53,667 nt of DNA, taken from Paracoccaceae bacterium (GTDB lineage Bacteria; Pseudomonadota; Alphaproteobacteria; Rhodobacterales; Rhodobacteraceae). The notes beneath the pieces were generated by a model, which was given only the letters and a program-made list of their open reading frames with translations, ran no database searches and was not told the origin of the DNA. The stretch's first letter is position 1; the number at the start of each line of letters is the position of its first letter. The translations under genes and the position numbers were made by a program. Location: NCBI GenBank assembly GCA_027013095.1, contig JALUYI010000032.1:1-53667 (forward strand), in the 5' to 3' direction. Positions 14,943 through 23,549 of the stretch are shown piece by piece.

Positions 14943-17387
14943 ATGACAAATCTTCCCAAACAGGCGCGCGTTGTCATCATCGGGGGCGGGGTCATCGGTT
15001 GTTCGCTTGCCTATCATCTGGCCCGGCTTGGCTGGCGGGACGTCATTCTGCTTGAGCGCAAGCGCCTGACATCTGGCACCACTTGGCATGCGGCGGGATT
15101 GATCGGACAGTTGCGCGCAACTGAAACTATGACCCGCCTGGCCTGCTACTCGGCCGAGCTTTATAACGGTCTTGAGGCAGAAACGGGTGTTGCGACGGGA
15201 ATGCGCACGCTGGGCTCGATCTCGCTTGCGCTGAGCGAAGCGCGGCGTGAAGAGCTGTTCCGTCAGGCGGCAATGGCGCGCGCCTTTGGTGTGCCGGTCG
15301 AGGAAATCTCGCCGACCGAGGCCAAGGCACGCTATCCGCATCTGAACATCAAAGGCGTCGTTGCCGGGGTATTTCTGCCCACGGACGGGCAGGGTGACCC
15401 GGCCAACATCGCATTGGCGCTGGCCAAGGGGGCGCGTCAGAAGGGGGTGTTGATCGCGGAAAACACCTGTGTTCGCGGGCTTGTAAAATCTGGCAATCGG
15501 GTCAGTGGGGTTGACTGGCAACAGGGCGAGGCGCGCGGTCATATTGCCGTCGATCACGTGGTCAACTGCGCCGGCATGTGGGGGCACGAGGTTGGCCGCA
15601 TGGCCGGGGTCAACGTCCCCCTGCAGGCCTGTGAGCATTTCTATATCGTGACCGAACCGATCCGCGAACTCCAGCGCCTGCCGGTGTTGCGCGTGCCTGA
15701 TGAATGTGCCTATTACAAGGAGGACGCGGGTAAAATTCTTTTGGGAGCATTTGAGCCGCGCGCCAAGCCCTGGGGCGTGGACGGTATCCCCGAGGATTTC
15801 GAGTTCGATCAGCTTCCCGAGGATTTCGACCATTTTGAACCCATTCTCGAGCGCGCCATCGACCGTATGCCGTTGCTGGCCAAGGCAGGGATTCACACGT
15901 TTTTCAACGGTCCGGAAAGCTTTACCCCGGATGACGCCTATCATCTGGGCCGCAGCCCCGAGGTGGAAAACTTCTGGGTTGCGGCCGGGTTCAATTCGAT
16001 TGGCATTCAGTCGGCAGGTGGGGCCGGCATGGCGTTGGCGCAATGGATGGACGATGGGGCGCGCCCGTTTGACCTTGGCGATGTCGATATCCTGCGCAAC
16101 CAGCCGTTTCAGGGTAACAAACGTTATCTGGCGGCGCGCGCCACGGAAACGCTGGGCCTGCTTTATGCCGATCATTTCCCGTTTCGCCAAAAGGCGACCG
16201 CCCGCGGGATAAGGCGCAGCCCGTTTCACGCCCATCTGCTGGAGCAGGGTGCCGTGATGGGCGAGATCGCCGGTTGGGAGCGCGCCAACTGGTTCGCAAA
16301 AGACGGGCAGTCGCGCGAATACCAGTATTCCTGGGGGCGTCAGAACTGGTTCAAAAACGCCGCGGCGGAGCATCGTGCGGTGCGCGAGAATGTCGGGCTT
16401 TACGATATGTCGAGCTTTGGTAAGCTGCGCGTTGAGGGGCCCGACGCTGAGGCCTTTCTGAACCATGTCTGCGGCGCCAACATGTCGGTGCTGGTCGGCA
16501 AGATTGTCTATACGCAGTTCCTGAATCCGCGCGGTGGGATCGAGGCGGATGTCACCGTGACGCGCCTGTCGCCAAGCCTCTATCTTGTGGTGACCCCGGC
16601 GGCGACGCGACTGGCCGAGGAAACGTGGCTGCGGCGGCATCTTGGCAATTATCGCGCTGTCATCACCGATGTGACCGCCGGTGAGGGGGTTCTGGCGGTA
16701 ATGGGGCCGAATGCGCGGGCGCTGATGCAGGCGGTCTCCCCCAATGATTTTTCAAACGCCGCCAACCCGTTTGGTACCGCCCAAGATATCGAAATCGGCA
16801 TGACGATCGCGCGGGTGCATCGGGTCTCATACGTGGGTGAGCTGGGCTGGGAGATATATGCCTCCACCGACATGTGCGCGCATGTTTTTGAAACGCTATG
16901 GACGGCGGGTCAGGACATGGGGCTGAAGCTGTGCGGGATGCATATGATGGACTCTTGCCGGATCGAAAAGGCGTTTCGGCATTTTGGCCACGACATCACC
17001 TGCGAGGACCATGTGCTGGAGGCGGGGCTTGGGTTCGCGCTGGGTCGGGGCAAGGCAGATTATATCGGTCGTGATGCGGTGTTGGAAAAGCGCGAGACCG
17101 GATTGCAGCGGCGGCTGGTACAGTTCTTGCTGACCGATCCTGCGCCGCTGCTTTATCACAACGAACCGATCCTGAGGGATGGAGAAATTGTCGGCTACCT
17201 TACCAGCGGTGCCTATGGGCACTGGCTGGGCGGGGCTGTTGGCCTTGGCTATGTGCCATGCAAGGGGGAAAGTACCGATTCGGTTCTGGCCTCGCGCTAT
17301 GATATCGACGTCGCCGGGGTGCGCATTCCGGCGCGGGCCAGTCTGAAACCGCTCTATGACCCTCAGGGCGCCCGGGTGCGAATGTGA
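14943..17387 (+). CDS. Dimethylglycine/sarcosine dehydrogenase-like flavoprotein with GcvT domain (copy 2)
   Basis: 814 residues with the same architecture as the protein encoded two genes upstream, but clearly divergent. The FAD motif is VVIIGGGVIGCSLAYHL near 10-26. TTWHAAG gives His49 at the covalent-flavin position. The FAO_M region has QKATARGIRRSPFHAHLLEQGAVMGE near 418. The GcvT folate half has VSYVGELGWEIYASTDMC and MMDSCRIEKAFRHFGHDI near 660. Likely an oxidative demethylase of sarcosine or dimethylglycine, coupled to tetrahydrofolate and an electron-transfer flavoprotein. Two paralogues in one operon fit successive demethylation steps. The stop is followed at once by the 20-bp repeated motif and the pseudouridine synthase gene. 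Confidence 0.9.
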   Translation: MTNLPKQARVVIIGGGVIGCSLAYHLARLGWRDVILLERKRLTSGTTWHAAGLIGQLRATETMTRLACYSAELYNGLEAETGVATGMRTLGSISLALSEARREELFRQAAMARAFGVPVEEISPTEAKARYPHLNIKGVVAGVFLPTDGQGDPANIALALAKGARQKGVLIAENTCVRGLVKSGNRVSGVDWQQGEARGHIAVDHVVNCAGMWGHEVGRMAGVNVPLQACEHFYIVTEPIRELQRLPVLRVPDECAYYKEDAGKILLGAFEPRAKPWGVDGIPEDFEFDQLPEDFDHFEPILERAIDRMPLLAKAGIHTFFNGPESFTPDDAYHLGRSPEVENFWVAAGFNSIGIQSAGGAGMALAQWMDDGARPFDLGDVDILRNQPFQGNKRYLAARATETLGLLYADHFPFRQKATARGIRRSPFHAHLLEQGAVMGEIAGWERANWFAKDGQSREYQYSWGRQNWFKNAAAEHRAVRENVGLYDMSSFGKLRVEGPDAEAFLNHVCGANMSVLVGKIVYTQFLNPRGGIEADVTVTRLSPSLYLVVTPAATRLAEETWLRRHLGNYRAVITDVTAGEGVLAVMGPNARALMQAVSPNDFSNAANPFGTAQDIEIGMTIARVHRVSYVGELGWEIYASTDMCAHVFETLWTAGQDMGLKLCGMHMMDSCRIEKAFRHFGHDITCEDHVLEAGLGFALGRGKADYIGRDAVLEKRETGLQRRLVQFLLTDPAPLLYHNEPILRDGEIVGYLTSGAYGHWLGGAVGLGYVPCKGESTDSVLASRYDIDVAGVRIPARASLKPLYDPQGARVRM

Positions 17388-17394
17388 CCGTCGA

Positions 17395-18057
17395 TTGAGT
17401 ATTTTTGCAAAGAAGACACCTTTTGTCTATCAGCCGCCAAGCGGCCCGCTTGTGGTTATTCATCGGGATCAGGATCTGTTGCTGGTGGACAAGCCTTCGG
17501 GTCTTTTGTCGGTTCCGGGCAAGGCGGAGGGACATCGGGATTGTCTTGAAAGCCGAGTGAAGGCGGCGGTTCCCGAGGCGCTTCTGGTGCATCGTCTGGA
17601 CATGGACACCTCGGGTCTGATGGTCTTTGCCATGAACCGGCGCGCACAGCGGCACCTCGGGTTGCAATTCGAGCGGCGGCACCTGGAGAAAACCTATGAG
17701 GCCGAGGTTGTGGGGTGCGTCGCCGGTGAGGCTGGTGAAATTGATCTTCCGCTGACCGTGGATTGGCCGAACCGACCGTTGCAAAAAGTCTGCCACGAGA
17801 CAGGCAAGCCGGCCCTAACCCGTTGGCAGGTGATTGGCCGCGGGGAGTCGCGCACGCGGGTGCTTTTGATGCCGAAGACCGGGCGCAGCCATCAATTGCG
17901 GGTTCATATGCTGGCGCTGGGCCATCCCATTCTGGGGGATCGGTTTTATGGCACGGGCGATTTGGCGCCGCGGCTGTTGTTGCACTCGGGCTGCCTTGGG
18001 CTGTATCATCCGAGCGGTGGGGCGTGGGTCAGTTTTGTCAGCCGGTGTCCGTTTTAG
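17395..18057 (+). CDS. RluA family pseudouridine synthase
   Basis: About 220 residues with the RluA catalytic motif LLVHRLDMDTSGLMVFA (catalytic Asp in HRLD near residue 69), the N-terminal IHRDQDLLLVDKPSGLLSVPG, and the C-terminal GRSHQLRVHMLALGHPILGDRFYG. It isomerises uridine to pseudouridine in rRNA or tRNA; the target is unknown, though the short form without an S4 domain resembles RluA itself. The start is uncertain. I use the TTG at 17395, which lies in the repeated motif and reads SIFAKK. An ATG at 17356 would overlap the preceding gene by 32 bp. Neither has a convincing ribosome site. Confidence 0.87.
   Translation: MSIFAKKTPFVYQPPSGPLVVIHRDQDLLLVDKPSGLLSVPGKAEGHRDCLESRVKAAVPEALLVHRLDMDTSGLMVFAMNRRAQRHLGLQFERRHLEKTYEAEVVGCVAGEAGEIDLPLTVDWPNRPLQKVCHETGKPALTRWQVIGRGESRTRVLLMPKTGRSHQLRVHMLALGHPILGDRFYGTGDLAPRLLLHSGCLGLYHPSGGAWVSFVSRCPF
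17397..17416 (+). repeat. 20-bp interspersed motif, copy 1
   Basis: GAGTATTTTTGCAAAGAAGA between a dehydrogenase stop and the pseudouridine synthase gene. The identical 20-mer is at 41581-41600, and a one-mismatch copy is at 22025-22044. All are on the plus strand and all read S-I-F-A-K-K in one frame. It is AT-rich against a GC-rich background. Confidence 0.75.
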
Positions 18058-18066
18058 GAATTTGCA

Positions 18067-18564
18067 ATGGCCGATGATTTTCCGGATACGATAACGCAAA
18101 AGATTGGCGTCCTGTTGCGCCGTGAGACCGAGGCGCGGGTTCTTGCGCCGGTGATCGAAGCTCTGGCCGAGGTGTTTGGCCGTGACCTAGTGCTGGCGGC
18201 GGTGAAAACAGCGATCGTCGATCTGGCCCGCGCGCAAGGGGCCAAGATGGCAGCGGAATACGGCAACGGCGCGGCGGATTTTCTTACCACCCTTCAGTTC
18301 TGGCTGAAAGATGATGCGTTGGAGATTGATGTTCTGGAGCAAAGCGATACGCGACTTGATTTCAATGTCACGCGCTGTCGGTATGCCGAGATGTATCGCG
18401 CGCTGGGGATCGAAGAGTTGGGGGCAGTTTTTTCCTGCAACCGGGATTTCGCCTTGATCGAGGGTTTTAACCCGGCGGCGCGTTTGAGTAGGGAAAAAAC
18501 CATTTTGGAAGGTGCTGATTGTTGTACATTTCGTTATGATTTCAGTAAAACGCAGAAAAAATAG
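18067..18564 (+). CDS. L-2-amino-thiazoline-4-carboxylic acid hydrolase family protein
   Basis: 165 residues resembling the ATC-hydrolase Pfam family. The conserved C-terminal half is visible: FNVTRCRYAEMYRALGIEELGAVFSCNRDFALIEGFNP, then a K/R-T-I-L-E-GADCCTFRYDF ending. The named activity opens the thiazoline ring of ATC to S-carbamoyl-cysteine, a route to L-cysteine in Pseudomonas. Most homologues are uncharacterised, so the substrate here is open. It begins 9 bp after the pseudouridine synthase stop with an AGGAATTTGC ribosome site, suggesting cotranscription. An AT-rich stretch (CAAAATTTTG near 18584) follows before the rhamnose genes and probably holds their promoter. Confidence 0.85.
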   Translation: MADDFPDTITQKIGVLLRRETEARVLAPVIEALAEVFGRDLVLAAVKTAIVDLARAQGAKMAAEYGNGAADFLTTLQFWLKDDALEIDVLEQSDTRLDFNVTRCRYAEMYRALGIEELGAVFSCNRDFALIEGFNPAARLSREKTILEGADCCTFRYDFSKTQKK

Positions 18565-18638
18565 TAAATTTTTCCTCTCGCGCCAAAATTTTGCCAAACT
18601 CAGGGGTGAAGCGCGGGCGACAGGATAAGGGGCGATTG

Positions 18639-19202
18639 ATGCAGGTGATTTCAACAAGGCTGCCCGATGTTCGGGTGTTGACGCCGCGCCGGTTTGGCGA
18701 TGCGCGGGGGTTTTTCTGCGAGACATGGAGCCGGCGGCGCCTGGAGGACGCGGGGATTGTGCATGATTTTGTGCAGGACAACGAAAGCCTCTCGCGCGAT
18801 TCCGGTACGTTGCGCGGGCTTCATTATCAAGCGCCGCCATTTGCCCAAACCAAGCTGGTGCGGGTGGTCGCGGGGGCCGTTCTGGATGTAGCGGTGGACG
18901 TGCGCAGGGGCTCGCCCGATTATGGGCGCTGGGTTTCGGTCGAGCTGTCGGCCGAGAACGGGCAGCAGTTGCTGATCCCCCGAGGGTTCCTGCATGGGTT
19001 TCTGACCTGCGCCCCAAACACCCATGTGATCTACAAGGTGGACAGCTACTATAATGCCGAAAGCGATGGTGGCGTGCTGTGGAATGATCCCGATCTGGGC
19101 ATCGACTGGGGGCAGCCGGCGGGGGTTCTGCTGTCGGACAAGGACCGGGTGGCGCCGCGATTTGCTGATTGGCGCAGTCCCTTTCGATTTGGAGACGAAT
19201 GA
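18639..19202 (+). CDS. rfbC: dTDP-4-dehydrorhamnose 3,5-epimerase
   Basis: 187 residues, the standard RmlC cupin. It has [16 protein letters not shown] near 19-34, [18 protein letters not shown] near 48-64 with catalytic His62, [13 protein letters not shown] near 111-123, and [15 protein letters not shown] near 131-145. It epimerises C3 and C5 of dTDP-4-keto-6-deoxyglucose, the third step of dTDP-L-rhamnose synthesis for surface polysaccharide. The start at 18639 follows AAGGGG. It is the first gene of an rfbCBDA operon whose coding regions touch or overlap (its TGA overlaps the rfbB ATG). Confidence 0.95.
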   Translation: MQVISTRLPDVRVLTPRRFGDARGFFCETWSRRRLEDAGIVHDFVQDNESLSRDSGTLRGLHYQAPPFAQTKLVRVVAGAVLDVAVDVRRGSPDYGRWVSVELSAENGQQLLIPRGFLHGFLTCAPNTHVIYKVDSYYNAESDGGVLWNDPDLGIDWGQPAGVLLSDKDRVAPRFADWRSPFRFGDE

Positions 19203-20242
19203 TGAAGATACTGGTGACGGGGGGGTGCGGGTTTATTGGCTCTGCCGTGGTGCGGCAGGCGATTGGCGATGGGCATCAGGTGGTCAATCTGGACAAGATG
19301 ACCTATGCGGCCTCGGCCTCAAACGTGGCTGATGTGGCAAATGATCCGGGGTATGCCTTTGAAAAAGCGGATATTTGTGACCGCTCTGCCCTAGATCGTC
19401 TGTTTGCCGTTCACCAGCCCGACGCGGTGATGCATCTGGCGGCAGAAAGCCACGTGGATCGCTCGATTGATGGGCCCGGTGCGTTTATTCAAACCAATGT
19501 CACCGGCACGTATACGCTGCTGGAGGCCGCACGTGCCTATTGGCAACGCAAGGGTTGCCCCGATGGCTTTCGCTTTCATCATATCTCGACCGATGAAGTT
19601 TATGGTAGTCTTGGCGCCAGCGGGAAATTCACCGAAGAGACGGCGTATCGACCGAATTCCCCCTATTCGGCCAGCAAGGCGGCCTCGGATCATCTGGTTC
19701 GGGCCTGGGGTGAGACCTACGGTTTGCCGGTTCTGGTGACCAATTGCTCGAACAATTATGGCCCTTTTCATTTCCCGGAAAAGCTGATCCCCGTGGTCAT
19801 TCTGAACGCTTTGGCCGGGCGCGAGATTCCGGTCTATGGCACGGGCAGGAATGTGCGGGACTGGCTGTTTGTCGGAGACCACGCCCGCGCGCTGTTGCTG
19901 GTCTTGGCCCGAGGTCGGTTGGGGGAAACCTACAATATCGGCGGGAATGCCGAGGCGACCAATATTGATCTGGTGCGCAGGCTTTGTTCCATTCTGGACG
20001 AGGCCGTGCCTAAGCGCGCGCCGCACGCTCGCCTGATCACCTTTGTTGCCGATCGTCCCGGTCACGATCTGCGCTATGCGATTGATGCTGGCAAGATTGG
20101 GCGCGAGCTGGGCTGGCAACCCTCGGTGACGCTGGATCAAGGGCTGCGGGAAACCGTGCGCTGGTATCTTCAGAACCGCGACTGGTGGCAGGAAATTGAG
20201 GCGCGGGGCGATCGTCCGGACCGTCTTGGTCTGGGAGGGTAG
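19202..20242 (+). CDS. rfbB: dTDP-glucose 4,6-dehydratase
   Basis: 346 residues of the extended SDR family. The NAD site is [10 protein letters not shown] at the N-terminus. Then come [12 protein letters not shown] near 78-89, the catalytic [10 protein letters not shown] near 129-138, [10 protein letters not shown] with Tyr155 and Lys159, and [17 protein letters not shown]. It converts dTDP-glucose to dTDP-4-keto-6-deoxyglucose. The ATG at 19202 overlaps the rfbC stop; the ATG at 19199 is one codon longer and equally placed. GGAGA lies just upstream. Followed by rfbD after one base. Confidence 0.95.
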   Translation: MKILVTGGCGFIGSAVVRQAIGDGHQVVNLDKMTYAASASNVADVANDPGYAFEKADICDRSALDRLFAVHQPDAVMHLAAESHVDRSIDGPGAFIQTNVTGTYTLLEAARAYWQRKGCPDGFRFHHISTDEVYGSLGASGKFTEETAYRPNSPYSASKAASDHLVRAWGETYGLPVLVTNCSNNYGPFHFPEKLIPVVILNALAGREIPVYGTGRNVRDWLFVGDHARALLLVLARGRLGETYNIGGNAEATNIDLVRRLCSILDEAVPKRAPHARLITFVADRPGHDLRYAIDAGKIGRELGWQPSVTLDQGLRETVRWYLQNRDWWQEIEARGDRPDRLGLGG

Positions 20243-20243
20243 G

Positions 20244-21110
20244 ATGCGCCTTTTGGTATTTGGCAAGAACGGGCAGGTCGCACAGGAACTGGCGTTGGCC
20301 TGCGCGCGAGACGGTGTTCCGGCGCGGTTCCTGTCCCGTGACGATGCCGACTTGACCCTGCCGATGGCGTGCGCACGCGAAATTTCCGAAACGGACGCGG
20401 ATATCGTGATCAATGCCGCGGCCTATACGGCGGTTGACGCAGCCGAGGAAAACCGCCCGCGGGCCCGTCTGATCAACGCCATCACCCCGTCAGAGATGGC
20501 TCGGGCGGCACAGGGGCGGGATTTGCCGTTTTTGCATATCTCTTCGGATTACGTTTTTGATGGCAGTGGCAAGATCCCATGGCGCGAGGAGGATCGCCCC
20601 GATCCGCAGGGCGTTTACGGGCGCACGAAATTTGCTGGCGAGACGGGGATTCAAGCGATCGGAGGACGGTATGCAATCCTGAGGACCTCATGGGTATTTT
20701 CGGCCCACGGGACAAATTTTGTGCGTACGATGCGCCGTTTGGGGGGCAGCCATGATGCGCTGAACGTGGTTGATGACCAAAGGGGGGGGCCGACCCCGGC
20801 GGCGGCGATCGCCGAGGCATTGTTGCGGATGGCATCTGCCTTTCATGCGGGCTCGGGCGTGGCGGGAATTTTTCATTTTTCCGGCGCCCCGGCGGTCAGC
20901 TGGGCCGATTTTGCATGTGCAATTTTTGCCGGACAAGCGAATGCGCCCGCGATCAACCGGATTCCGACCTCGGCCTATCCCACACCGGCAAAACGGCCGC
21001 TGAATTCGGTTCTGGATTGCCGCAAGATATTCAAGACATACGGCATTGAACAGCCGGACTGGCGCGCCGGTCTGCGTGAGGTTCTGGCCAGACTGGAGGC
21101 AGAGGCATGA
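20244..21110 (+). CDS. rfbD: dTDP-4-dehydrorhamnose reductase
   Basis: 288 residues of the RmlD type. It has FGKNGQVAQEL at the NAD(P)H site, VINAAAYTAVDAAEENRPRA near 55, HISSDYVFDG near 98-107, the catalytic YGRTKFAGE near 125, and RTSWVFSAHGTNFVRTM near 145. It performs the last reduction to dTDP-L-rhamnose. The start at 20244 has a GGAGGGTAGG ribosome site. Its last codon overlaps rfbA by ATGA. Confidence 0.94.
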   Translation: MRLLVFGKNGQVAQELALACARDGVPARFLSRDDADLTLPMACAREISETDADIVINAAAYTAVDAAEENRPRARLINAITPSEMARAAQGRDLPFLHISSDYVFDGSGKIPWREEDRPDPQGVYGRTKFAGETGIQAIGGRYAILRTSWVFSAHGTNFVRTMRRLGGSHDALNVVDDQRGGPTPAAAIAEALLRMASAFHAGSGVAGIFHFSGAPAVSWADFACAIFAGQANAPAINRIPTSAYPTPAKRPLNSVLDCRKIFKTYGIEQPDWRAGLREVLARLEAEA

Positions 21111-21991
21111 CGATAAAATCCCGCAAGGGGATCATTCTGGCAGGGGGGACGGGAACGCGGCTGTATCCGATCACGCATATGGTCTCAAAACAGCTGTTGC
21201 CGCTTTATGATAAGCCGATGGTCTATTATCCGCTGTCGGTCCTGATGCTCAGCCATATCCGGGAGGTTGCAATTATCTCGACCCCGCGCGATCTGCCGCT
21301 TTATCGTGAGCTGCTGGGCGATGGGACACAATGGGGTATGGCGTTCAGCTATATTGAACAGGCGGCGCCTGAGGGGCTGGCGCAGGCCTATCTGCTGGCC
21401 GGGGAATTTCTGGACGGGGCGCCTTCGGCCCTTGTTCTGGGTGATAACGTATTTTTTGGCGAGGGCCTGTCTGCCAAGCTGAAGGCCGCCGATGCGCGTC
21501 GGCAGGGCGGGACGGTATTTGGCTATCAGGTCGCTGATCCCGAGCGCTATGGCGTGGTCGAGTTTGACCCTGCCAATAACGTGCTGTCGATTGTCGAAAA
21601 GCCCGAGCAGCCAAAGTCGAACTATGCGGTGACCGGGATCTATTTTCTGGACGAGAAGGCCCCCGATCTCGCCGGGCAGATTAGGCCCTCGGCGCGTGGA
21701 GAACTGGAAATCACCGATCTGTTGAACCTTTACCGTCAAGCGGGCGCGTTGTCGGTGGAAAAGTTGGGGCGTGGCTATGCCTGGCTGGATACCGGCACGC
21801 ATGACAGCCTGCTGGAGGCGGCCGATTTTATCCGCACGATTGAAAAGCGTCAGAACCTGAAGGTCAGTTGCCCCGAGGAGATCGCCTTTTTGAATGGCTG
21901 GATTACGCGTGATGCGCTTTTGATGCAGGCGGAGCCCTATTTAAAGACGCAATACGGGCAATATCTGGTTCGTATCGCGAACGAAGAGTAA
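21107..21991 (+). CDS. rfbA: Glucose-1-phosphate thymidylyltransferase
   Basis: 294 residues, normal length for RmlA. It has the nucleotidyltransferase signature GIILAGGTGTRLYPIT near residues 8-23, SKQLLPLYDKPMVYYPLS near 27-44, LGDNVFFGEG near 110, and SIVEKPEQPKSNYAVTGIYFLD near 163-184. It activates glucose-1-phosphate with dTTP, the committed first step of dTDP-rhamnose synthesis. It overlaps the rfbD stop (ATGA) and is last in rfbCBDA. No glycosyltransferase follows, so the sugar is used by genes elsewhere. Confidence 0.95.
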   Translation: MTIKSRKGIILAGGTGTRLYPITHMVSKQLLPLYDKPMVYYPLSVLMLSHIREVAIISTPRDLPLYRELLGDGTQWGMAFSYIEQAAPEGLAQAYLLAGEFLDGAPSALVLGDNVFFGEGLSAKLKAADARRQGGTVFGYQVADPERYGVVEFDPANNVLSIVEKPEQPKSNYAVTGIYFLDEKAPDLAGQIRPSARGELEITDLLNLYRQAGALSVEKLGRGYAWLDTGTHDSLLEAADFIRTIEKRQNLKVSCPEEIAFLNGWITRDALLMQAEPYLKTQYGQYLVRIANEE

Positions 21992-22024
21992 CCCGGTTGC
22001 GCCCGGTCTCGGCCGCCGGATTTT

Positions 22025-22044
22025 GAGTATTTTCGCAAAGAAGA
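22025..22044 (+). repeat. 20-bp interspersed motif, copy 2
   Basis: GAGTATTTTCGCAAAGAAGA, one mismatch from the copies at 17397 and 41581. It lies in the 63-bp gap between the convergent rfbA and lrp-type genes. Confidence 0.7.
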
Positions 22045-22054
22045 TCTGGCCGGT

Positions 22055-22495
22055 TCAAATCCGTTTCGGCCGCGCCAGTTTACGCGTCGCCAACAGTAGA
22101 TTGGTCTCGCTGGTCGCCACGCCGTCAAGCAAGCGGATTTCGCGCAGGATGCCGTCGAGCTGCTCGAGGCTGGTGGCGCTCAGCTCCAGAATCAGGTCCC
22201 ATTTGCCGTTGGTTGTGTGCAGCGCCTCCACCGCATTCATGGCGCTGAGCTGGCGGATGACGCGCTCGGTACCGCGTCCCTGAATTGCAATCATCATCAA
22301 CCCGCGCACCGGCGCATGGGCCGCGTCGCTTTTCAGGATGGTGGTAAAGCCGATGATTTCACCGCTGCTTTGCAACCGGGCAAGACGCAGCCGGATTGTG
22401 CTGCGTGACAGGTTCAGATCATGCGCAAGCGTGGCAATCGCCGCGCGCCCGTTCTTTTGCAGGGCGGCTAATATTTTTCGGTCGGTATCATCCAT
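22055..22495 (-). CDS. Lrp/AsnC family transcriptional regulator (divergent from arginase)
   Basis: 146 residues. An N-terminal helix-turn-helix (MDDTDRKILAALQKNGRAAI, then LAHDLNLSRSTIRLRLARLQSSGEI) is followed by an effector-binding RAM domain (APVRGLMMIAIQGRG through ETNLLLATRKL). Lrp-type proteins form dimers to octamers and respond to amino acids. It is divergent from arginase and ornithine cyclodeaminase across a 116-bp AT-rich spacer, so it is the likely arginine- or ornithine-responsive regulator of those genes. The start is placed at the ATG at 22495, the usual family start; a TTG at 22504 would add three residues. Confidence 0.9.
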   Translation of the reverse strand: MDDTDRKILAALQKNGRAAIATLAHDLNLSRSTIRLRLARLQSSGEIIGFTTILKSDAAHAPVRGLMMIAIQGRGTERVIRQLSAMNAVEALHTTNGKWDLILELSATSLEQLDGILREIRLLDGVATSETNLLLATRKLARPKRI

Positions 22496-22611
22496 AATGG
22501 GCAACTAAATACACCAAAACGGTTTGATTTACAGGAAATAACCGCCGATTGGCAAATTAATATTGAGCATAATGGTTGGTATTCTGCCCCTGACGCGTGG
22601 AGAGGACAGTC
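22496..22611. promoter_or_regulatory. Divergent control region between lrp-type gene and arginase
   Basis: AT-rich 116-bp spacer in GC-rich surroundings, holding both divergent promoters. It contains runs such as AAATTAATATTGAGCATAAT near 22554-22573, the sort of loosely symmetric AT-rich sequence Lrp proteins bind. No exact site can be assigned. Confidence 0.4.
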
Positions 22612-23535
22612 ATGAAACAGTGTATCCTTGTCGGGGCCCCGGTCCAGAGCGGTGCCAGTCAGGCCGGATGTGTCATGGGCCCCGCGGCCTATCGAACGGC
22701 GGGACTGGGCCCGATGCTGGAGCGGCTTGGCCATTGCGTCAGCGATATCGGCGATGTGGTGCCGGACATTCCGTCGCTGCCCGAGGGGGCGCTGCCCGGT
22801 TGCCGCAATCCTGCAGAGATGATCGGCTGGACCGAGGCGCTGACCAAAGTGGCCGAGGAGTCGGCAGGGACGGGGTTTCCGATCTTTATGGGTGGAGATC
22901 ATAGCCTTGCGGCCGGCACGGTTTCGGGGTTGGCCCGGCAGGCCGCCCGCGTGGGACGTCCCCTGTTTGTCCTGTGGCTTGACGCGCATCCCGACCTGCA
23001 TTCACCGGACACCAGCACCAGTGGAAATCTGCATGGTGTGCCAGTGGCCTATTTTACCGGCCAGCCGGGATTTCAACCGTATTTTCCGCCGCCTCAGGCG
23101 TTGGTTTTGCCGGAAAATATCTGCATGATGGGAATTCGCTCGGTCGATCCAGCCGAGAACGACCGTCTCGCCAGCTTGCCGATTGCGGTTTATGATATGC
23201 GCGCGATTGACGAGGGTGGAGTTCTGGCGCCGTTGACCCGGTTTCTTGACCGTGTGCGTGCCATGGACGGGCTGCTCCATGTCAGTCTGGACGTCGATTT
23301 CCTCGATCCGGCGATTGCGCCCGCCGTCGGCACGACGGTTCCGGGAGGTGCCACCTTTCGCGAGGCGCATCTGATCATGGAAACCCTTTGTGACAGCGGC
23401 CGGGTCAGCTCGCTCGATCTTGTCGAATTGAACCCCTTTCTGGACGAACGCGGGCGCACGGCCCAATTGATGGTGGACCTGACCGCAAGCCTGCTGGGGC
23501 ACAAGGTTCTGGATCGCCCGACACGCGGATATTGA
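22612..23535 (+). CDS. rocF: Arginase
   Basis: 307 residues with all manganese-binding motifs of the ureohydrolase family: FMGGDHS near 92-98, LWLDAHPDLH near 121-130 (Asp124, His126, Asp128), and SLDVDFLDP near 226-234. TSGNLHGVP near 138-146 is the substrate loop typical of arginases. It hydrolyses L-arginine to ornithine and urea. The start follows GGAGAGGACAG. It is 14 bp upstream of ornithine cyclodeaminase, which uses its product, and divergent from an Lrp-type regulator. Confidence 0.94.
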   Translation: MKQCILVGAPVQSGASQAGCVMGPAAYRTAGLGPMLERLGHCVSDIGDVVPDIPSLPEGALPGCRNPAEMIGWTEALTKVAEESAGTGFPIFMGGDHSLAAGTVSGLARQAARVGRPLFVLWLDAHPDLHSPDTSTSGNLHGVPVAYFTGQPGFQPYFPPPQALVLPENICMMGIRSVDPAENDRLASLPIAVYDMRAIDEGGVLAPLTRFLDRVRAMDGLLHVSLDVDFLDPAIAPAVGTTVPGGATFREAHLIMETLCDSGRVSSLDLVELNPFLDERGRTAQLMVDLTASLLGHKVLDRPTRGY

Positions 23536-23549
23536 ATGGAGAATGCAAG

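Noticed and set aside
14649-16640. A 663-codon minus-strand open frame opposite the methyltransferase and second dehydrogenase
   Set aside because: It runs across two well-supported genes on the other strand and shows no family motif.
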